A DNA stretch of 64,000 bases. Origin: Rostratula benghalensis (lineage: Eukaryota > Chordata > Aves > Charadriiformes > Rostratulidae). Location of the stretch: contig VXAI01000066.1 in assembly GCA_013399305.1 (NCBI GenBank), positions 1,279,934 to 1,343,933 on the forward strand, written 5' to 3'. Shown piece by piece: positions 26,346-41,135 of the stretch; the stretch's first letter is position 1, and every line of letters begins with the position of its first letter. The translations under genes and the position numbers were made by a program. The notes beneath the pieces are model-generated. The model was given only the letters and a program-made list of their open reading frames with translations, was not told the origin of the DNA and searched no databases.

Positions 26346-29300
26346 CTAATGGTCACAGAAAAATGAAGAAACACTTAGCATGGCACTCAGAGTAACAGAA
26401 ACAAGTATCAATTCCTGTCTATTTTTTGCAATATTGTTGGCACGTAATCCAGAAAAAAAAAAGTGGCTTTAAGGCTCTTCTGAAATTAACAGCATCCATA
26501 CACAATGGGAGGAAAAAAAAACCAGTACAAGTACTGCTGAACTGCAAGATCAAGGTCACCCATGTTACATTCTACTAATATCTCTTTATAGAAAAGATCA
26601 TCAATTCTTAAATTTTCAAAATTTAAATACATGTTTTCTGATTTTTATTTTTTTTCTGAAGGAAAAACATATCAAGAAATATTTTGATTATGCAATAATT
26701 AAAGCAAATCTGAATTTTGAAAATTAAATATTTGTCGCCAAAATTCTAACCGGTCTACCCTAACAAGTGATTTTCCTGGTTAGAAAGTTCACCTAATATG
26801 GTCTTTGTTTCTATTAAAGATTAAATGCTGTTAAAAACAAGCAAACAAAAACACAAAACCAACCACTACAGAATGGAATTATTCAATTCTCCACAACCTG
26901 ACAACAGGATATCCTTAAAAACTGAGGGAAAAGTATTTGTTATACCTCTGCCACTATTAAAACAACCAACAAAGACAGTAGAGCTCCTGAACAAGTAATA
27001 AATAGCAAGCAGTTATGGCTGAAAAGGTGGCAGAAAGGAAAAATGTCAGACTGAAGAAACTGCTCCAAAAATTCCAGGAATGGAGTTAAGCTTTCCTGTT
27101 AAAAGAGGAAAGAGTGGAAAAAATAGCCCGAGAGAAGTTTCTGAAGAGAAGACCAAAGGACAGGACTAAATCTGCACATTCCAAAGGAAAAAAAAATAAA
27201 AAAAAAATACAGAAGACAGAAAGCAGTTTTCTCCTTAGTAAATTTATATATGCTTTCAACTGAAAACACACTTCCTTCCATCAAACTCAGCTAGTGAAGA
27301 TTTCGAAGCAACTTAGCTGGGGTAACACAAGACTGTAATAAAGTGAGGTTTTTTTCATGAAACTTACAATATTTATGAGTAACACCTGAGAGCACAATTC
27401 AAATGTAACTTGGGTCTTTTGGACAGCTTGGCTCCAAGCAGACTGGCACTAAACTTGTAAAAAGTTCTGCTATAGAAGCCAACTCAAGTGTTCCTGCAGT
27501 CCATATTTATGCCTCTGGCTCCAGAAAAGTGGTGTATGCAAACCCAGTCTGACTCCAAAAGCAGTGCCATGTCAATGCAGTTGCACTATGCCCCAGCTAG
27601 CAAGCCTAGGGAAGTCAAAGGGAAAGTGATCCAGGTAAAAACAGCCATCTACATTTTCAACCCAATTTCAACACAAGTTTAATAATGGATGTAAATTCAG
27701 AATTTTTAAACTTGATGGTGTTAATACTTGATTTTAGTGTGTATTTATTATTTATACATACACGAAAACATATCTACACATACAGAGATTTGTTTCCAGA
27801 ATAGCTTTACAGGAATTGATGCAACATAAAAGGAGGAACAACTAAAATTGTCAGTTTTCATTTAAATCCAGTTAATAATACAAAGAACTTGGTATTTAAG
27901 ACTCTAAATAAAAAGTGATACCAAAATGTCTAAGCTTGCAAACAGTGTTATTTTGCTAAGGAGAAATATTCTCCCTATATGGAGAAGGTGAACAGCTCTA
28001 CTCTCTTCTCCCTCTTCACTTCCTTAATTAAAGCCTTACTCCCCTCTCAAAAAAACATCCATGTTTCAACTAAAATATGTTACTTTTGTCTGATGTGTGC
28101 ATTTACTAAGGTTATCCCTTCCCTCCCACAGCTGTACTATTACATCTTTCACAGCAATCCGTTGCAAGCTTCAGCTTTTCATAATTACAAACCCCTGCCT
28201 GACGGCAAGTGGCATATTTAGTACACTGTATCATAATCTGCAATCTATAAACAACCACTAAGCGGATTGTCATCAAGAAAAATCCTCGGTGGTGTGGTTA
28301 ACCAAGTCAAATATAAGTTTCTTACTTTAGAGACTTACTCCATCGTGACCTCTCAGTACTTTCTGTTCTTATCTCAAAAATTCTCCTAATAGAAAAAGCA
28401 TCATTCACCCAAGATAATCACAGAAGTTCTTTTTAGTTAAACTTGTAAAACTGTATTAATTCATCTGAAATTTAGAACTGAGAGTACATTGCTTTTTTCT
28501 TTCTCTAAAGAGCAAAAAAGTATATTGACAGTAACTTGTTAAATCCAAATTAATTTCTTTGTAATTGTATCTTGTACTCAGATTCTAATGTTCCAGGGAA
28601 TATAATACTAGCTTAAGACAGCACATATGAAAAACAGCGGCTACAGCAAAACCAAACTCCTGATTTATCAAACAGTAAATCACAGATGCAATAAGGTTCC
28701 TGAAAAAGAACCTTAAATGTGCCTTGCAATATCATAGAAAATGGATACATACAACACACATTTTTACATTTTCGTGGCAAAATTCTCAGTTACCATCTAC
28801 ATCTAAGACTTTCAAAACCTTCTCAACTCCGAGATGAATCGTGTGTGTTATGTATTGCACTTCTGCAGTCAGCAGCATTGGGAGCCCTGATGTAAGGATG
28901 CTCAATTCGGCTTCTCTAGTCAAATGCTCTTTGTAACATTGAATATGAAGCCAAATTTTCCAAAGATAAACTCTAATTGCCTCATTACAAAAAAAAAGAC
29001 TGACACTGAGGTGAGACTACTGTAGCCCACACTGCTCTTGCAATGTTCTTGTAGCCACCCAGGCATAATTCCCTTCAACATTTCAATAGATTCTGTTAAA
29101 GCTGCTGTATGCTTTCTCCTCTGTTTAGCCAAAGAAGCTAGAAGGAGCATCAGAAAAACATCCAAAAATCATGATGTAAAAAGCAACAGCATGGATATTA
29201 TTTCCTATTACCATATTAAATAAAACCCAATGTGTTTCAAAGAGACAAGTTTCATGTCAGAATGTGCATTCCAAAAGTCCCAGGGCAGCAGCCCACAATA

Positions 29301-32300
29301 CCTGAAGAAACTGCAGAGGAGGGAACTTATTAGATCTGCGTCTGAAGTTGAAATACACCATGGCAAGCCACAGACAGCTAAGTTCTAAATGAAAAGTGCC
29401 AAAGGAGATCAGTGTCTACTTGAACATTCCAAAGATTTTAATTTAAATGTAATCCAAAGGACTACAAGTAAAAGGGGACATTAGTGTCAAAAATGCCTGT
29501 CTCTTCTCAAAAGAACAAACAGGTCTTGTGGAAGCTGTCACAAGTTTGTGAATACCCACTATTAGCTTAGTTTGCCTGGGCATATTGCAGGTTTAAAATA
29601 GCAAGCACAAAATTAGAAACTGAGTTAAGTACCTTTGAAAATCTGCCTCTAAAATAGCAAGATCTATTGAGGATTTGAACGCCACCTCTGTAACCCTGCC
29701 AAGAATGGAAAGGCTACTGATTTTTGTCTCTCTGGATTCTGGAAATCAACCCATGAACTCATTCTGTTTCAAGTTCGGCTGAAGTTCTTAACATGCACAT
29801 ATTCCTCTATCAAAAATAAGTCGTAGGCAAAGAATAACTGATTTTAATTGAACAAGTAGTAATAAACCTGGACACAAATTCTATGCTTGTGTCTTAGTGA
29901 TTGTCAGTTCATTGAACATTAATGTGCTGGTTCTGAGAAACAGCTCTCCTAAGGAAACTGGGGAAAACATCAGGACTGAGATCAATCCTCACTTGCCCTT
30001 GTAATCTTTATTGAACAAAAACTAAAAAGACCTGGACACGTTCCTCCAGGTACTTGTATTTTAATAGTGAAGAGACCTTAATATCACTTGAGATCTTGGC
30101 AAGATCAAAGCTTTCAGTAGTATATTGGTTACTGTCTGAAACATCTGAATACTCTTAAGGATTTTGTTAGGACAGTCAGCAGGAAATACAATGCACATAA
30201 CCAAAGAAACAGGCATAAGTGCCTCTCTTGACCAGTATACATATCCACTGCACAGATCTTGCAGATCTTATTGGTATGTTATCTTCTTCCATTAAACATA
30301 GGCAATCTAATTCACCAGTAAAAATACCAAATAAATCATCATGATTTAGCTTTCAGAAAAAGGCAGTCCAGAGGAAAATGACTGTAGGTAAGTTTTCCCT
30401 TGACTGCATACCATATATCAAAGCAAAAACTATAACAGAAACACCAAACAGGACTGTACTACTCTGCACAGAGATCTACAAATGTGACCTGACAACTTGT
30501 AGAAACAACATCAGGGTGTCCAGTGAAGCATGGTCAGACAAGGACTTGCCAGAGGACGAGTGTGATGAAGAGACTGACATGGACAATAATGTGTAATATA
30601 TGTATGTCTAGCAGGACAATGAATTTCAAAGTATATGTTCATGAACATAATTTTTTTTAAGTGTAACTCCACATTCCCATGACCACAGCAAATATTTTAA
30701 GGTTTTTGTTTTAATTTTCATGCATATGTGTTACAAAATGCAGTCTATTATGTTTTGTAATTGACATGGCTTCTTTCCTGCAGAAAAGTTGTTTTCCTAG
30801 AGATCAGAGCTTAAACCAGAATTTCAACTAATCTTTAATGATAAATCTAAAATTAATTTTCTCCCCTTTTTACAAAGATGATTTGTTCTTCAAGACAGTG
30901 GAATGAAGGAAACTTCAGAAACACCCATCTCTTGATAGTTAAAGTGCCTCAATGTTTCCTTTCATCAAAACAACCCCATATATATATTACAGATATATTA
31001 ATTACATACATACGTACATCAGTATATTAATAGTAGTGGTGCATTATTATGTCTCTGCATTTGTGTATTATGATTAATGGTAGTTTATTGGTAGTATATA
31101 AGTAGTACATTTGGAGTTACACAGCTACGTTGTGAGAGAAATAATATGCTACAATTCCACTCAAAATCTTAGCAGAAACAGCTTAAAACTGTTAATCCTT
31201 TATGGATTTGGGTTAAGTCCTATAAAGAGACAGACAGGTTCTCCTTAAATTATCTGTTCTGAATACCAGGCCCTGACAACAAATGGAGATACCTGTAACT
31301 ATATTCAACAGTGCAAGTCAACCCACTACTGAGATACTAAGTCAGGGATCTGACATAGGCTTAACTATCCCTAAAAGAATTTTCAAATTGTTTTGTAACT
31401 CACTGCCAATAAGAAATTCCTGAATATTAAACACTAGATATTTGACTTTCAAGGCAGGCACACTTAGATATCTTACACAATGTCATACATTTAAAAAAAA
31501 AAAAAAATCTACTAAAGAATAGTTCTGTTCGTTACATTAGTGGCACTCATGCAGATTTTACATTTGCCAGATTTTCTTCCCTAGCTTTAGAAAATAGAAA
31601 AATTTCAATTGCTTTCTCACAGATACTAAGCAACAAGAGATAAAACTCAAAATGGCTCTTGCTGCCTATAAATGTGACAGTAACATAACACTAGAGCATC
31701 TTATATTAAAAATTAGTATTTTTAAAGTCATATAGAACATAGTACTTCATCTTCAAAAAGATAAAATCATTTTTTTATTTGATCAGAAAATATTTTTTCC
31801 TCTTGTCTTATTTTTCTTCACTATGGAAACTAATAAAAACAGTTCTGTGAGCAGATTTTTTTTTCTCACATACTTGCAATCACCGCTTACTTGCCCTTTG
31901 AAATATCAAAACTAAGCCCTCTCTACAGCTCTTTTTTTAATTTACATAAAAAATTAAAACTAAAATTATAAACTTCAGTCCAGAGATTTTTCCTACTTTA
32001 GCTGCTTACTTCTCTATTAGATTTAATTCATGTATCATCAAAAATCCTTCTTAGAGCAGCTCATCCTAAAGTCTGCTTTTCCTCTGATATTCCCTCCAGT
32101 TGGAATTGCTTCCTTTTAACCTACTATTACTGACAAAACCTGAAATTCATTCTCTATCACCAAAATTAATCTTTGTAATCCACTGCTGAAACCTCAGCAC
32201 TGGTATCTGTCTATAATTGTGATTGAAAGCTGTCTGTGATTGAAAGTTGACAACCAGAAGGATTTGTTATACTGTCTTACTCTGAATTCCAACTACATTA

Positions 32301-35300
32301 GGAAAAGTAATGCATTAGCTGGCCAGTTTCTCCTCACAGAAAACATATGATATGCCATGATTCACAATTTTCATCTTTAAAATTAAAAAAAATTAAAAAA
32401 AAAGGCAAAATATTAAGTGACTTGCTAGGAAATTTAACTATAGCAAAAATGTTCTTTGAAGGCAGCAAAAGTAACTGAAAGAAGAAAAAAAAAATTAGAG
32501 AGTCTAAAATATCTTTCTTTTTGTCTGCCTGTAAGGCAAACGTCTATCCATACAGCTAAGGAAATCTGTTCTCTATCAATATACTCTGTAAGGATTATAC
32601 ATCAACATAATCCAACTGCTGGTTTCTATAGTAAAAGTATTTCAAGGAATGTCAGAGTTTACCCAAATAGTGCCCTTGGTGACTTTCATCTTTTTATGTT
32701 AGTCTAATTTTAGCACTACACCTAGTTAACCTTTCAATGGATGTAAAAAAAAAACATAAGCCACCTCAGCTATCCAAGGAAAGTGATTTAGCAAAATCAG
32801 AACTACTGTATATCTAATAACATTCCTTCACATCCACAGGGTCCAGGACATAATGCAGATAGGATTTGTACAATATCTAATATCTTCCTAGTTTAAGACA
32901 AATGCCCTTTTTTGAAAGGAAGTCACTTCTCCAAGAAAAAGCATGAAAATCTGTTATTCAAATGCCTTTCAGAAAACAGCAGTGCAGATCAAGAACAATG
33001 TCTGCTGTCAGACTACTCACTAGGTTCCTTTTTCCAAATCTCCATGATCAAAAGGCAGACAGTGCCTCATTAAGTACAGTTGTTAAGATTGAGAAGCTTT
33101 AATAAAGGCAGAGTTAAATATAGAGGAGAAAATATGACATTTTAAATTAACTATTCAAAGTTAGAAATTTGATCCTTTGATGAGATACAACCAGACTTGT
33201 ATAATAAAATAAATTGTTCTTATTAAAAATAAAAAAAAAATTAAAATTTTAAAAAGGAAAAGACCTTCATACTCATATACTATGATGACTGAGTTACATA
33301 CTTTGTTCAAATAGCTTAGAAAAAATTCTAATAAATTAAAGAGGGTGTCACAAGCTTCTAAAATATTTTTTTAGTTTCACATTAAATTTAAGACATATAG
33401 AGGGATTTAGTACTTAGAAGGAACAGAAAGTCCCCTTAAAACTGTGAACCTCTAGGGGAGTCCAGGTTAAAGACCTGTCAAAACTGAAGAACATACTTAA
33501 AATGACAAGAAGCAACCAAATAACTTGATCAGAGAACAGTTCCATTCTTCACCAGTTCTTTATGGCTCTACTGAATCCAAGTTTATCTTTGTTTTTGTGG
33601 TGTTCACCATTATTTTTCTGGGAAAGGTTATGTAACATGAACTAGCTCCTCCAGCCTGGTGTCAAAGTTGGGTTCTAAAGCTTCATCAGCCTGCACACAG
33701 ATACTGCAAACTAATAAATCCTGTCATTTCACAGAACACCTGGAAAAAAATATTCCCCCATCTGCCTATTTTGTTACACCAAGGCCAGCAGTAAATAGGT
33801 TTTAAATACCTAATCATTCAGTTAACAACTTTTGAATGCTACACTGGCTAAACCAAGCCTTGAAAATCATGCATGCTGAAATAACTTAATTGCAATTTCA
33901 AATACCATGTGTTGGAGTTGCCTCTAAGCCCATCTTTTTTCACTACGTCAAATTATAAAAGATACTGTCAATCTGTGAAATCTGACGTATTCTCAGACTT
34001 CTGATTTCATTAGGATTATGTAACTGTCTTTTCTCTTAAAAATTCAATGGATGCTTCTAGAAGACAAGAGTGGAAAAGAAAATCCTTGTTTTTTCTAAAA
34101 ACGTAGACTTCTCTGCATCAAGTGTAATTGACAAAACTGACAATGCCAGACAATCTGATTTTCAAATCTGACAATATAGAATATGTACTTGACTGAACAT
34201 GTCTCTACAATTGCGGACAAGTATTACCCATTCCCTGAGTGCACTGAGGGAAAAGGTATTATATTACTATGATTAAACAATAATGGGTGAGAAGCTAGGT
34301 TGCTCCTGGCATTTTCAGGTCATTTCAGTTTATTTTTGAAAGGAGATTAGCAGAGTGTTAAACACATTTACAAGCCTTTAGGTCAATATTGCTATTACGT
34401 TCTGGTCTATGTCTACCAGCAAATTAAGTATTCAAGTTAGTATTTTTCTTTTTGTTTTTTTAAGATTCTCCAACTTCTAAGACTTTTACCTTAAACAGAA
34501 CATTTTTTGAAAAGTCGGGGTTTTGCTATTTGTTTAGGATACTGGAAGTAAAGTATTTTGGGTTTGGTTGAAAGGACATTGTTGTTTTGAGGAGGCTTTG
34601 CAAATATCATACTCACCTCACTAGAATATGGTTTTAATGTAAAATATCTACTGACTTAAAGTTTGGGAAGATGCATTTCCAGAAATAAAAATAAAAATAA
34701 AAAAATCTGAACATCCCAAGCCTTTTGCTGTAATCAGGAGAAATCCCTGTTCCCATTTTCATACTGTAACATGAGATAAAAGCTACTGGGTTTTGTACCC
34801 AGTCCTACAATATATCCTTCAAAAAATAGAACAATTATGCACAAATATTTTTCTACTGTCATTTCTGAAAATTCATGAAGTATGTGATGGGTTACTTTTA
34901 AGTACAGTAGTTTGCTCATTCATAAAACATAAACCTTCTAAAGAGATAACTTTGATGGGCTCAAGCTGTGGACAGCCCACATTCCCACCTAATATGCCTT
35001 ATCTTTTTTGCAGATAAAATAATGACAGTCTGTCATGTCTCTGTTCCTTATACTCATATGACTTTTTAAATGAAGTAAACCAGAAAACAAAAGTAAAAAA
35101 GTAAAGAAATCATCAAAGGAGCTAAATGATGGTGATAGAATGGATCTTAAAATAAATTACCAGTTAAAAGACAGTAAAGTGATAACCATGTTACCAGAGA
35201 TTTCCCAGTGTGGTATCCATCTGCTGAGAGTGGCAGACTGAAAAACTAAGCATGCCCAGATGTCAAATAAATTACTCCAAATTAATAATCACAGCAGACA

Positions 35301-37944
35301 TCATTAAATAACAAAACATGTGTCTTAATAAATTATTACTGATTTCCAAAAAACATTACCATCAGGAGCGAGATAAAGAGGTGACAGCTACTATACCACC
35401 ATAAGATGGAAAACTCTCTTGAAATTTTCATTGGAGTTTCTTTGGGAAAACCTGATTTCTCTGTACCCCATGGTGTGCAAGAAAAAAAAAAAAAAATCAC
35501 CACAATCAGTAGCCTCACCAAAACAGCCTGTTATTCTTCTTCGTATCATTATGTGTGAAAAGTCTCTTGAACTAACATAATATGGGCTGCAAACCTAAAC
35601 ACATGAAAGACCATGGCACATCACATATCAACATTTATATGCATCATCAGTAAACTAAAGCCTGCTAGTACCACACAGAACTCTGTTTTCTAAGGCTAAG
35701 ATTTTCCTAGCAATACACTGGTATCTGCCAAGTGCACTGTTATTACAGGGAGAAAGGACACCAGGCTGTAAGACTTCACAAACACTTTTTTGTAGCAGGG
35801 AAGAAGGACTGACGAATCTCAGTTTCCATTTCAAATTGTGTTGAGGAGCAAGCTGACATACAGATAAAAAACCTTCCTTACCTATTTCAACTCTCTCAGC
35901 TCTATCGCCCCCAACTGTCCTTATCCCAAAACTGGAGCTTCCTTAATACTGACTTGCCCATGTAAAGAAGTTAAAAATATTTATATACCTAAGATCAATC
36001 ATGTAAGGTAATCAAATTTCTTATTTAAGAAATTATGAACTCTTTTATCAGAAAAAGGAAAATAAAAAGTGGAGTTTTACCTGAAACACTGCATATTCTT
36101 AAAAACCATCTATTACTACGTGAATCAAAAGGCAACTGTCTTCAAATTACTGAATTTGTCCCCAGTTTCCACCAAAGCACTTTGAAGTCAAAGGAAAATT
36201 TACTGTGGGCTAAATCTCAGTCTCTCTCTTTTATTCTAAAACCTAAACTCAAACTTATCAAGAAAGTTTAAAGAAAGTATATCTACAAATTTGGATGCTA
36301 AACTTCCAACTAGAAAAAAAATGGGGTTAGGAAAAACTGAAATTAAACTATTTCAGAATCAAATAAAGTGTAACATAATTGCCATGTCAGTCAGAGAATC
36401 AATGTTCAGTTGGAGCTGTTACAAACCACCTTTGAGAAAGGCCTATCTGTATGTTCTATAACTTACTATTTAGAGCAGATTAACAAATGTGCGCTGAAAT
36501 TTAGTCAGAATTTTTTAAAAAGGAAAGAAAAAAAAAAGTTTATTTTGCAGAATCTGAATGTTTGAGATTATAAACAGCCAGAAGATCTAAACGGCTTTGG
36601 TGTTCAAATCCCAGTAGTCTCACAAAGGTATTTTTTGTCTGACTGCTTGGAGTAGACAGCATATAATATCAAAAAGTTCAGACTGCATAAACATGAAGAC
36701 AGTACTCTAAATCTTCCCCAGACGTTCCTTTCTACCACAAATCAGTAACATCCCAAACCTGTAAACACCTACAGTTGTCCCAAATGCACACAGAAAGTAC
36801 GTTCTCTTTCAACTTAATAGAATGAAACCCACTGCAGTTTAACAAAACACATCTGCTGGAAAATAGATGATGATTTCAACTTAAGGGCAATTTGTTAGGT
36901 AACTGTTAACAGAATTATAATTCATAAAAGAGGTAATAAGAATTGTAAAAGACAAAACATCACCCACAATCTACTTAATTCTTAAACATGATTCCCACAG
37001 AATCAATACACAGCTAGTAAGGAACTAAGGCCCCAGATAAAATTATAACAGATGATCCTTGGCTTCCAAGCATGAAAACCTTCAAGGTTTAAAATACATG
37101 TATCACTAAAATTGGTATCTCCACTCTATACGTCGATTTAAACATGACAAATGCACTTAAAATATAAGCGCCTGCTGGTAACTGTTCGGAAGGCATGTCA
37201 AACATTACCCTTGGCAAATCCTCTAATAAGAAAAAATGAATGACAGGGGATTACAAAGCTAATGCCTGTGGATGAAGTAAGGTCAAAGGAGCTTGAGACA
37301 ACAGAGGATTAGAGAGACAGGATCTTTCATGTACTTCCCCCAAGCATTAATGGAATTATAATGGCTCCTCAAATTAAACGCTAGCTCTATGTTAAAATAT
37401 TCACGTCTATGACCGTCCAAGAAATTTCACTTTCTGCTACTGGGTAAAAACTTAAAATAATATAATGCTTTTATGAAGAATAAATAAATTGTCTCCCAAT
37501 AAATTAAATGGTATAAAATCTGAAATGCCACAGAAAACACGAGTGTAATCATTGGTTCCTTGGGCAAGGTTAACTGAAGAATACAGTCCAGGGCTGAGTG
37601 ACCAGTGGGGGCACTAGAGGAATTTGCTCATCAAGGACTATGGGCCAAAAAATATTCTCATGAAGGTAAGCCCTGAAATTTTGGAATTCTGTTTAGCATC
37701 TTGTTATTAAGCTTATTGTACAAGTTCTTCTGGATGCTTCTCTTTGGTTAGGGGTTGTGGGGTTTATGAGGGGGTTTTTTTATTCCTTTGGCCAACCTTT
37801 TTGTAAATTATGAAAAATGTGTATCCTGCTGGGCCATATTTCAATTTCAAAAATGTGATTTCCACTCTCAAGATTGAATGTTCTGCCCAATGTTGAAGCA
37901 GAACAATTTAAGCTCTCAAGGCAGTCAGAGTAAACGAAATATTT

Positions 37945-38455
37945 TATAGAAATGCATGTGTGCTGCTGTTGAAGTTGGAGAATTTAACAGCCAAGGAGCA
38001 GCATGGACAAGCTGCTCCACAGGGTAAGGTGATATGGGAGTCAAGGGTGACAGCAAGGAAGGCAGGGACTTCACTGGCACTGAGCAAAAAAGGCAGAGCA
38101 GGTCCCCAGATATTAACCTGGTTCATCCAACATTGCCGTGGTCACCAGACGGATTTGCTGTGATGAGGCAGGTCTTGGGCCAAGCTGGGGAGCCAAGTCA
38201 GGAAGCCAAGTCAGCAAGACAGCATCGGGGTCAGCAATACACATGCCCAGGCACAGCACACCCCCAGGAGAGCTCCACAAAGGACCTGAGTTTAAGTGCA
38301 GCTCCCAGGACATGGGGCAGAGGCCACAGATAAGGCCTGTGACAGCCAACTGTATGATCCAAGGTTAGGCAGCTGCATGGTGCTGGAGCTGGCCTTGAAC
38401 ATGGGCAGCCAAATGCAGGGAGGTGCAAGACCTGCTACTGCATTTCAAGACCTGA
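37945..38455 (+). mobile_element. CR1-related LINE fragment, 5' region
   Basis: A GC-richer island in AT-rich intron. About 290 nt (38,120-38,422) matches the minus-strand element at 15.5-15.8 kb at roughly 90 percent by eye, including the shared stretch ATACACATGCCCAGGCACAG. The upstream 175 nt differ from the other copy. No intact reading frame. Assigned to CR1 through its partner, which has ORF1 sequence. Confidence 0.65.
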
Positions 38456-38714
38456 CGATCATGTAGGACAGGTCAGCCCTAATCTGAAAGGTAGCCTCCT
38501 AACAATCTGTGAAATCTGTCAGGCTTGACTGATCTGTGATCTCAGCTTCTTAAAACTGGCTTCTGCCTTTTTTTAAACCTTCCTTCTAAGAATTCATCCA
38601 ATGAACTCTCCTGACGTTGAACTACAAAACAAAACAGTACCTCCGCTCTTATCCAGGGCCTGGAATTATTTAGTACTCCTCCACAAGTACAGCAGAACCC
38701 ATACCATAAAAAAA

Positions 38715-38852
38715 CGTGCTATGCGCTATAGGTCCAGAATTTCCTTGTTGTTGCTTTCCAGTAGCTACTGTTTCCAGGAAACATATAAACTATGTTAAAA
38801 TTAAGTCTACAAAGTATCAAATGACCACCAAAAAAAAAAAAAAAAAAAAAAG
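38715..38852 (+). repeat. Poly(A)-tailed repeat, copy 1
   Basis: About 103 nt starting at CTATAGGTCCAGAATTTCC and ending at ATGACCACC, directly followed by 23 A. It is about 95 percent identical (around five mismatches) to the copy at 41.1 kb in the same orientation. The nature of the parent is unknown. The tail suggests retroposition. Confidence 0.75.
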
Positions 38853-38989
38853 TGGAAATTCTTTTGGCACCTACATTTTTAAAAAAGAAGCAGTTTATAA
38901 GCAAAATATGTCCTGTCAAAAAGTAACTACAGCATGTAGCTACAGCAGTAATGAGAACAGTGATCACAGTGATTTGTCCCCATCACTAC

Positions 38990-39170
38990 AATAAATGAGG
39001 ACAGTCTGAATGAGTTGGGGTTGTTCAGCCCGGAGAAGACAACTGTCAAGGGAGAGCTTTCAGTACTTAGAGGAAGCTTATATGAATGACAGAGACAAAC
39101 TTATCAGCGGGATCCTGTACCATGTAAAGCACAAACACTAAAAGTGAAGCAAACAAACTGGAGAAAGAAC
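38990..39170 (+). mobile_element. CR1 LINE fragment, 3' part
   Basis: Contains GAGTTGGGGTTGTTCAGCCC followed by GGAGAAGA, an AGTACTTAGAGGAAGCTTAT-like stretch and GGATCCTGTA. This is the highly conserved region near the 3' end of CR1 elements in birds, turtles and crocodilians. It is truncated; the typical short 3' terminal repeats were not found. Right limit approximate. Confidence 0.8.
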
Positions 39171-41135
39171 CTGAACTTGCACTTTTATTCACAACAAAAT
39201 TCAATGCATCCATCTTCACAGTTTAATTCACCCTGAGAGTTCATTTCTGTAAATGTTGGGCATTTTTTCCTGAGCTTTTGCAATCTTCTATCTCTTCCTT
39301 ATTTCATACTAATTAAAACATCTGGTTCTGCTAGCCACTTTTCTCCCTCTCCTACCCCACTCTTCTGGCTGTCTTTTCTCACATTACTGAAGTTTGGATT
39401 GCGAGTAAGGAAGGAGGCGTAACTTTCTAAGTATGTCTCAAATACCTATGTATTAACTCCTATAAAACAAGAATGTAAGCATTCTGCAACTTAAAAGAGT
39501 CTTAAAAGTGTCAAGTCATTATTAACCTTTTTCTGATGAAAAAAACTAGTACTAATAAGGGTGTATTTTTTAATTGAGGCTCCTTTAAACAAAGCAGCTT
39601 AGAATCACTAGCATCTGCAGTGTGCCATTTGAACTGTCCACAACTAATTGCCATCTCTGTACTCTCTGAAAGTCAGAATCTAGTTCTACATATTTTGTAG
39701 AGGTTATTATCTTACTACTTCATACTACTAGCAGTAATATATCAGAGTAGTGGAAAACACTCACATCTATTTAGTAAAACTACAGGATGGTGAAAAATAT
39801 CTGTGAAAATAAGTTAAAGATGGTTCGGGTTTTGGTTGGTTGGTTTTTCAAACTGTTTTTAGCAGGCACTGCTTTGGAAAAGAAATCTGTGGCATGACAG
39901 AGTCAAAAGCTTTGTTCCAGGCAATCTCAGACTTCCACATTACACTAGATAAGAGTAAAAACCATCACAAAGCCGAGACTAGCAGTAACCTGGGGCGAGG
40001 TTAGCTACCACTTTTCTAACAACATCTTTTTGATCCTGACAGAGGGAGCTGTGACGCCAACAAAGGGCTGAAACTTGAGCTGCATGACAGAGTGCGTGAA
40101 CATCCCAGAAGCATGCTCAGATTGACCCAATAGATTTTGTCACTGCCCCTACATAATAACATCCCCTTTGGCATGTAGCCTTACTACTCACGACTGAGTA
40201 GCAAAGATAGGACACAGAAAGCATGTGAGTTTTGGAAATTGTCTATCAACCTCCTGGTTAGCAGCCAAAGCTCAAACTGGAACATAGCACAAAGCCAGTC
40301 CAAATGACTGACATCAATATGCTACAGCAACAGGCATGACAGAAACCAAGAGGGAATGAGAGAAAGATCTGAGAGTTGCTCCTCAGGACCCAAGTGAAAT
40401 GAGCTGGCGATCTAGCTTCATTCACTGGGGGGGGAAGTGTCCATGTCACTGAAACTGTCAGCACTAATTGGAATCCCTGCAGGCATCCTCAGGGATTTAA
40501 CAGACTCCAAGGAATAAACTGCCCCTTCTCCTACGGGCTGCCCTTCAGTCAGAAAACAGAAAAGATGAGGAAAGGGATAGTGTGGGAAGCTTTTAATCTC
40601 TCCCGCCTGCACTGCTCTGTGCCTAACAAGTTACTCTGAGTAGTTGCACTGTTGGGAAGTTTATAGTTCTCCCAAGCACTAGATGTCATATAATACAAAA
40701 CCCTTTCTCAATCTGTCTGAGATTAAATCAAGCCAACCATTTCTGCTGGTACAATTTTCTCCAGATCACTCACATTCTAGACGATCTTCAGAACACTGTT
40801 ACAATCAAAAAGTAACATGAAAATAATAAAAGACATGGTGAATGCACATAGATATCCACCCTCTAGTGAATTAAAAATACACTTAAGATAAGCTGTATTT
40901 TCACAGGTGAAAAATATTGACCAAGATGGCAATTCAAAATCTAAAAATTTTAAAAGTAATAGATGTAATGAGCTGAGTAAATGAAACAAGCTACTCTATT
41001 TAACTTAAGATCCTTTGAATGATAACAACTGAAACCATAAACATGCCATTTTAATGGTGCGCTTTGGACTCCTCAGATTTTTTTTTTAAAGTGCAGCCAC
41101 ATAAACACAAAGGCACTGGTCTTGTGAAAACTGAC

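Noticed and set aside
37602..37616. CTCF-like CCAGTGGGGGCACTA in intron 1
   Set aside because: When aligned to the CTCF core the gap between CCA and the G run is wrong, leaving mismatches at key positions.
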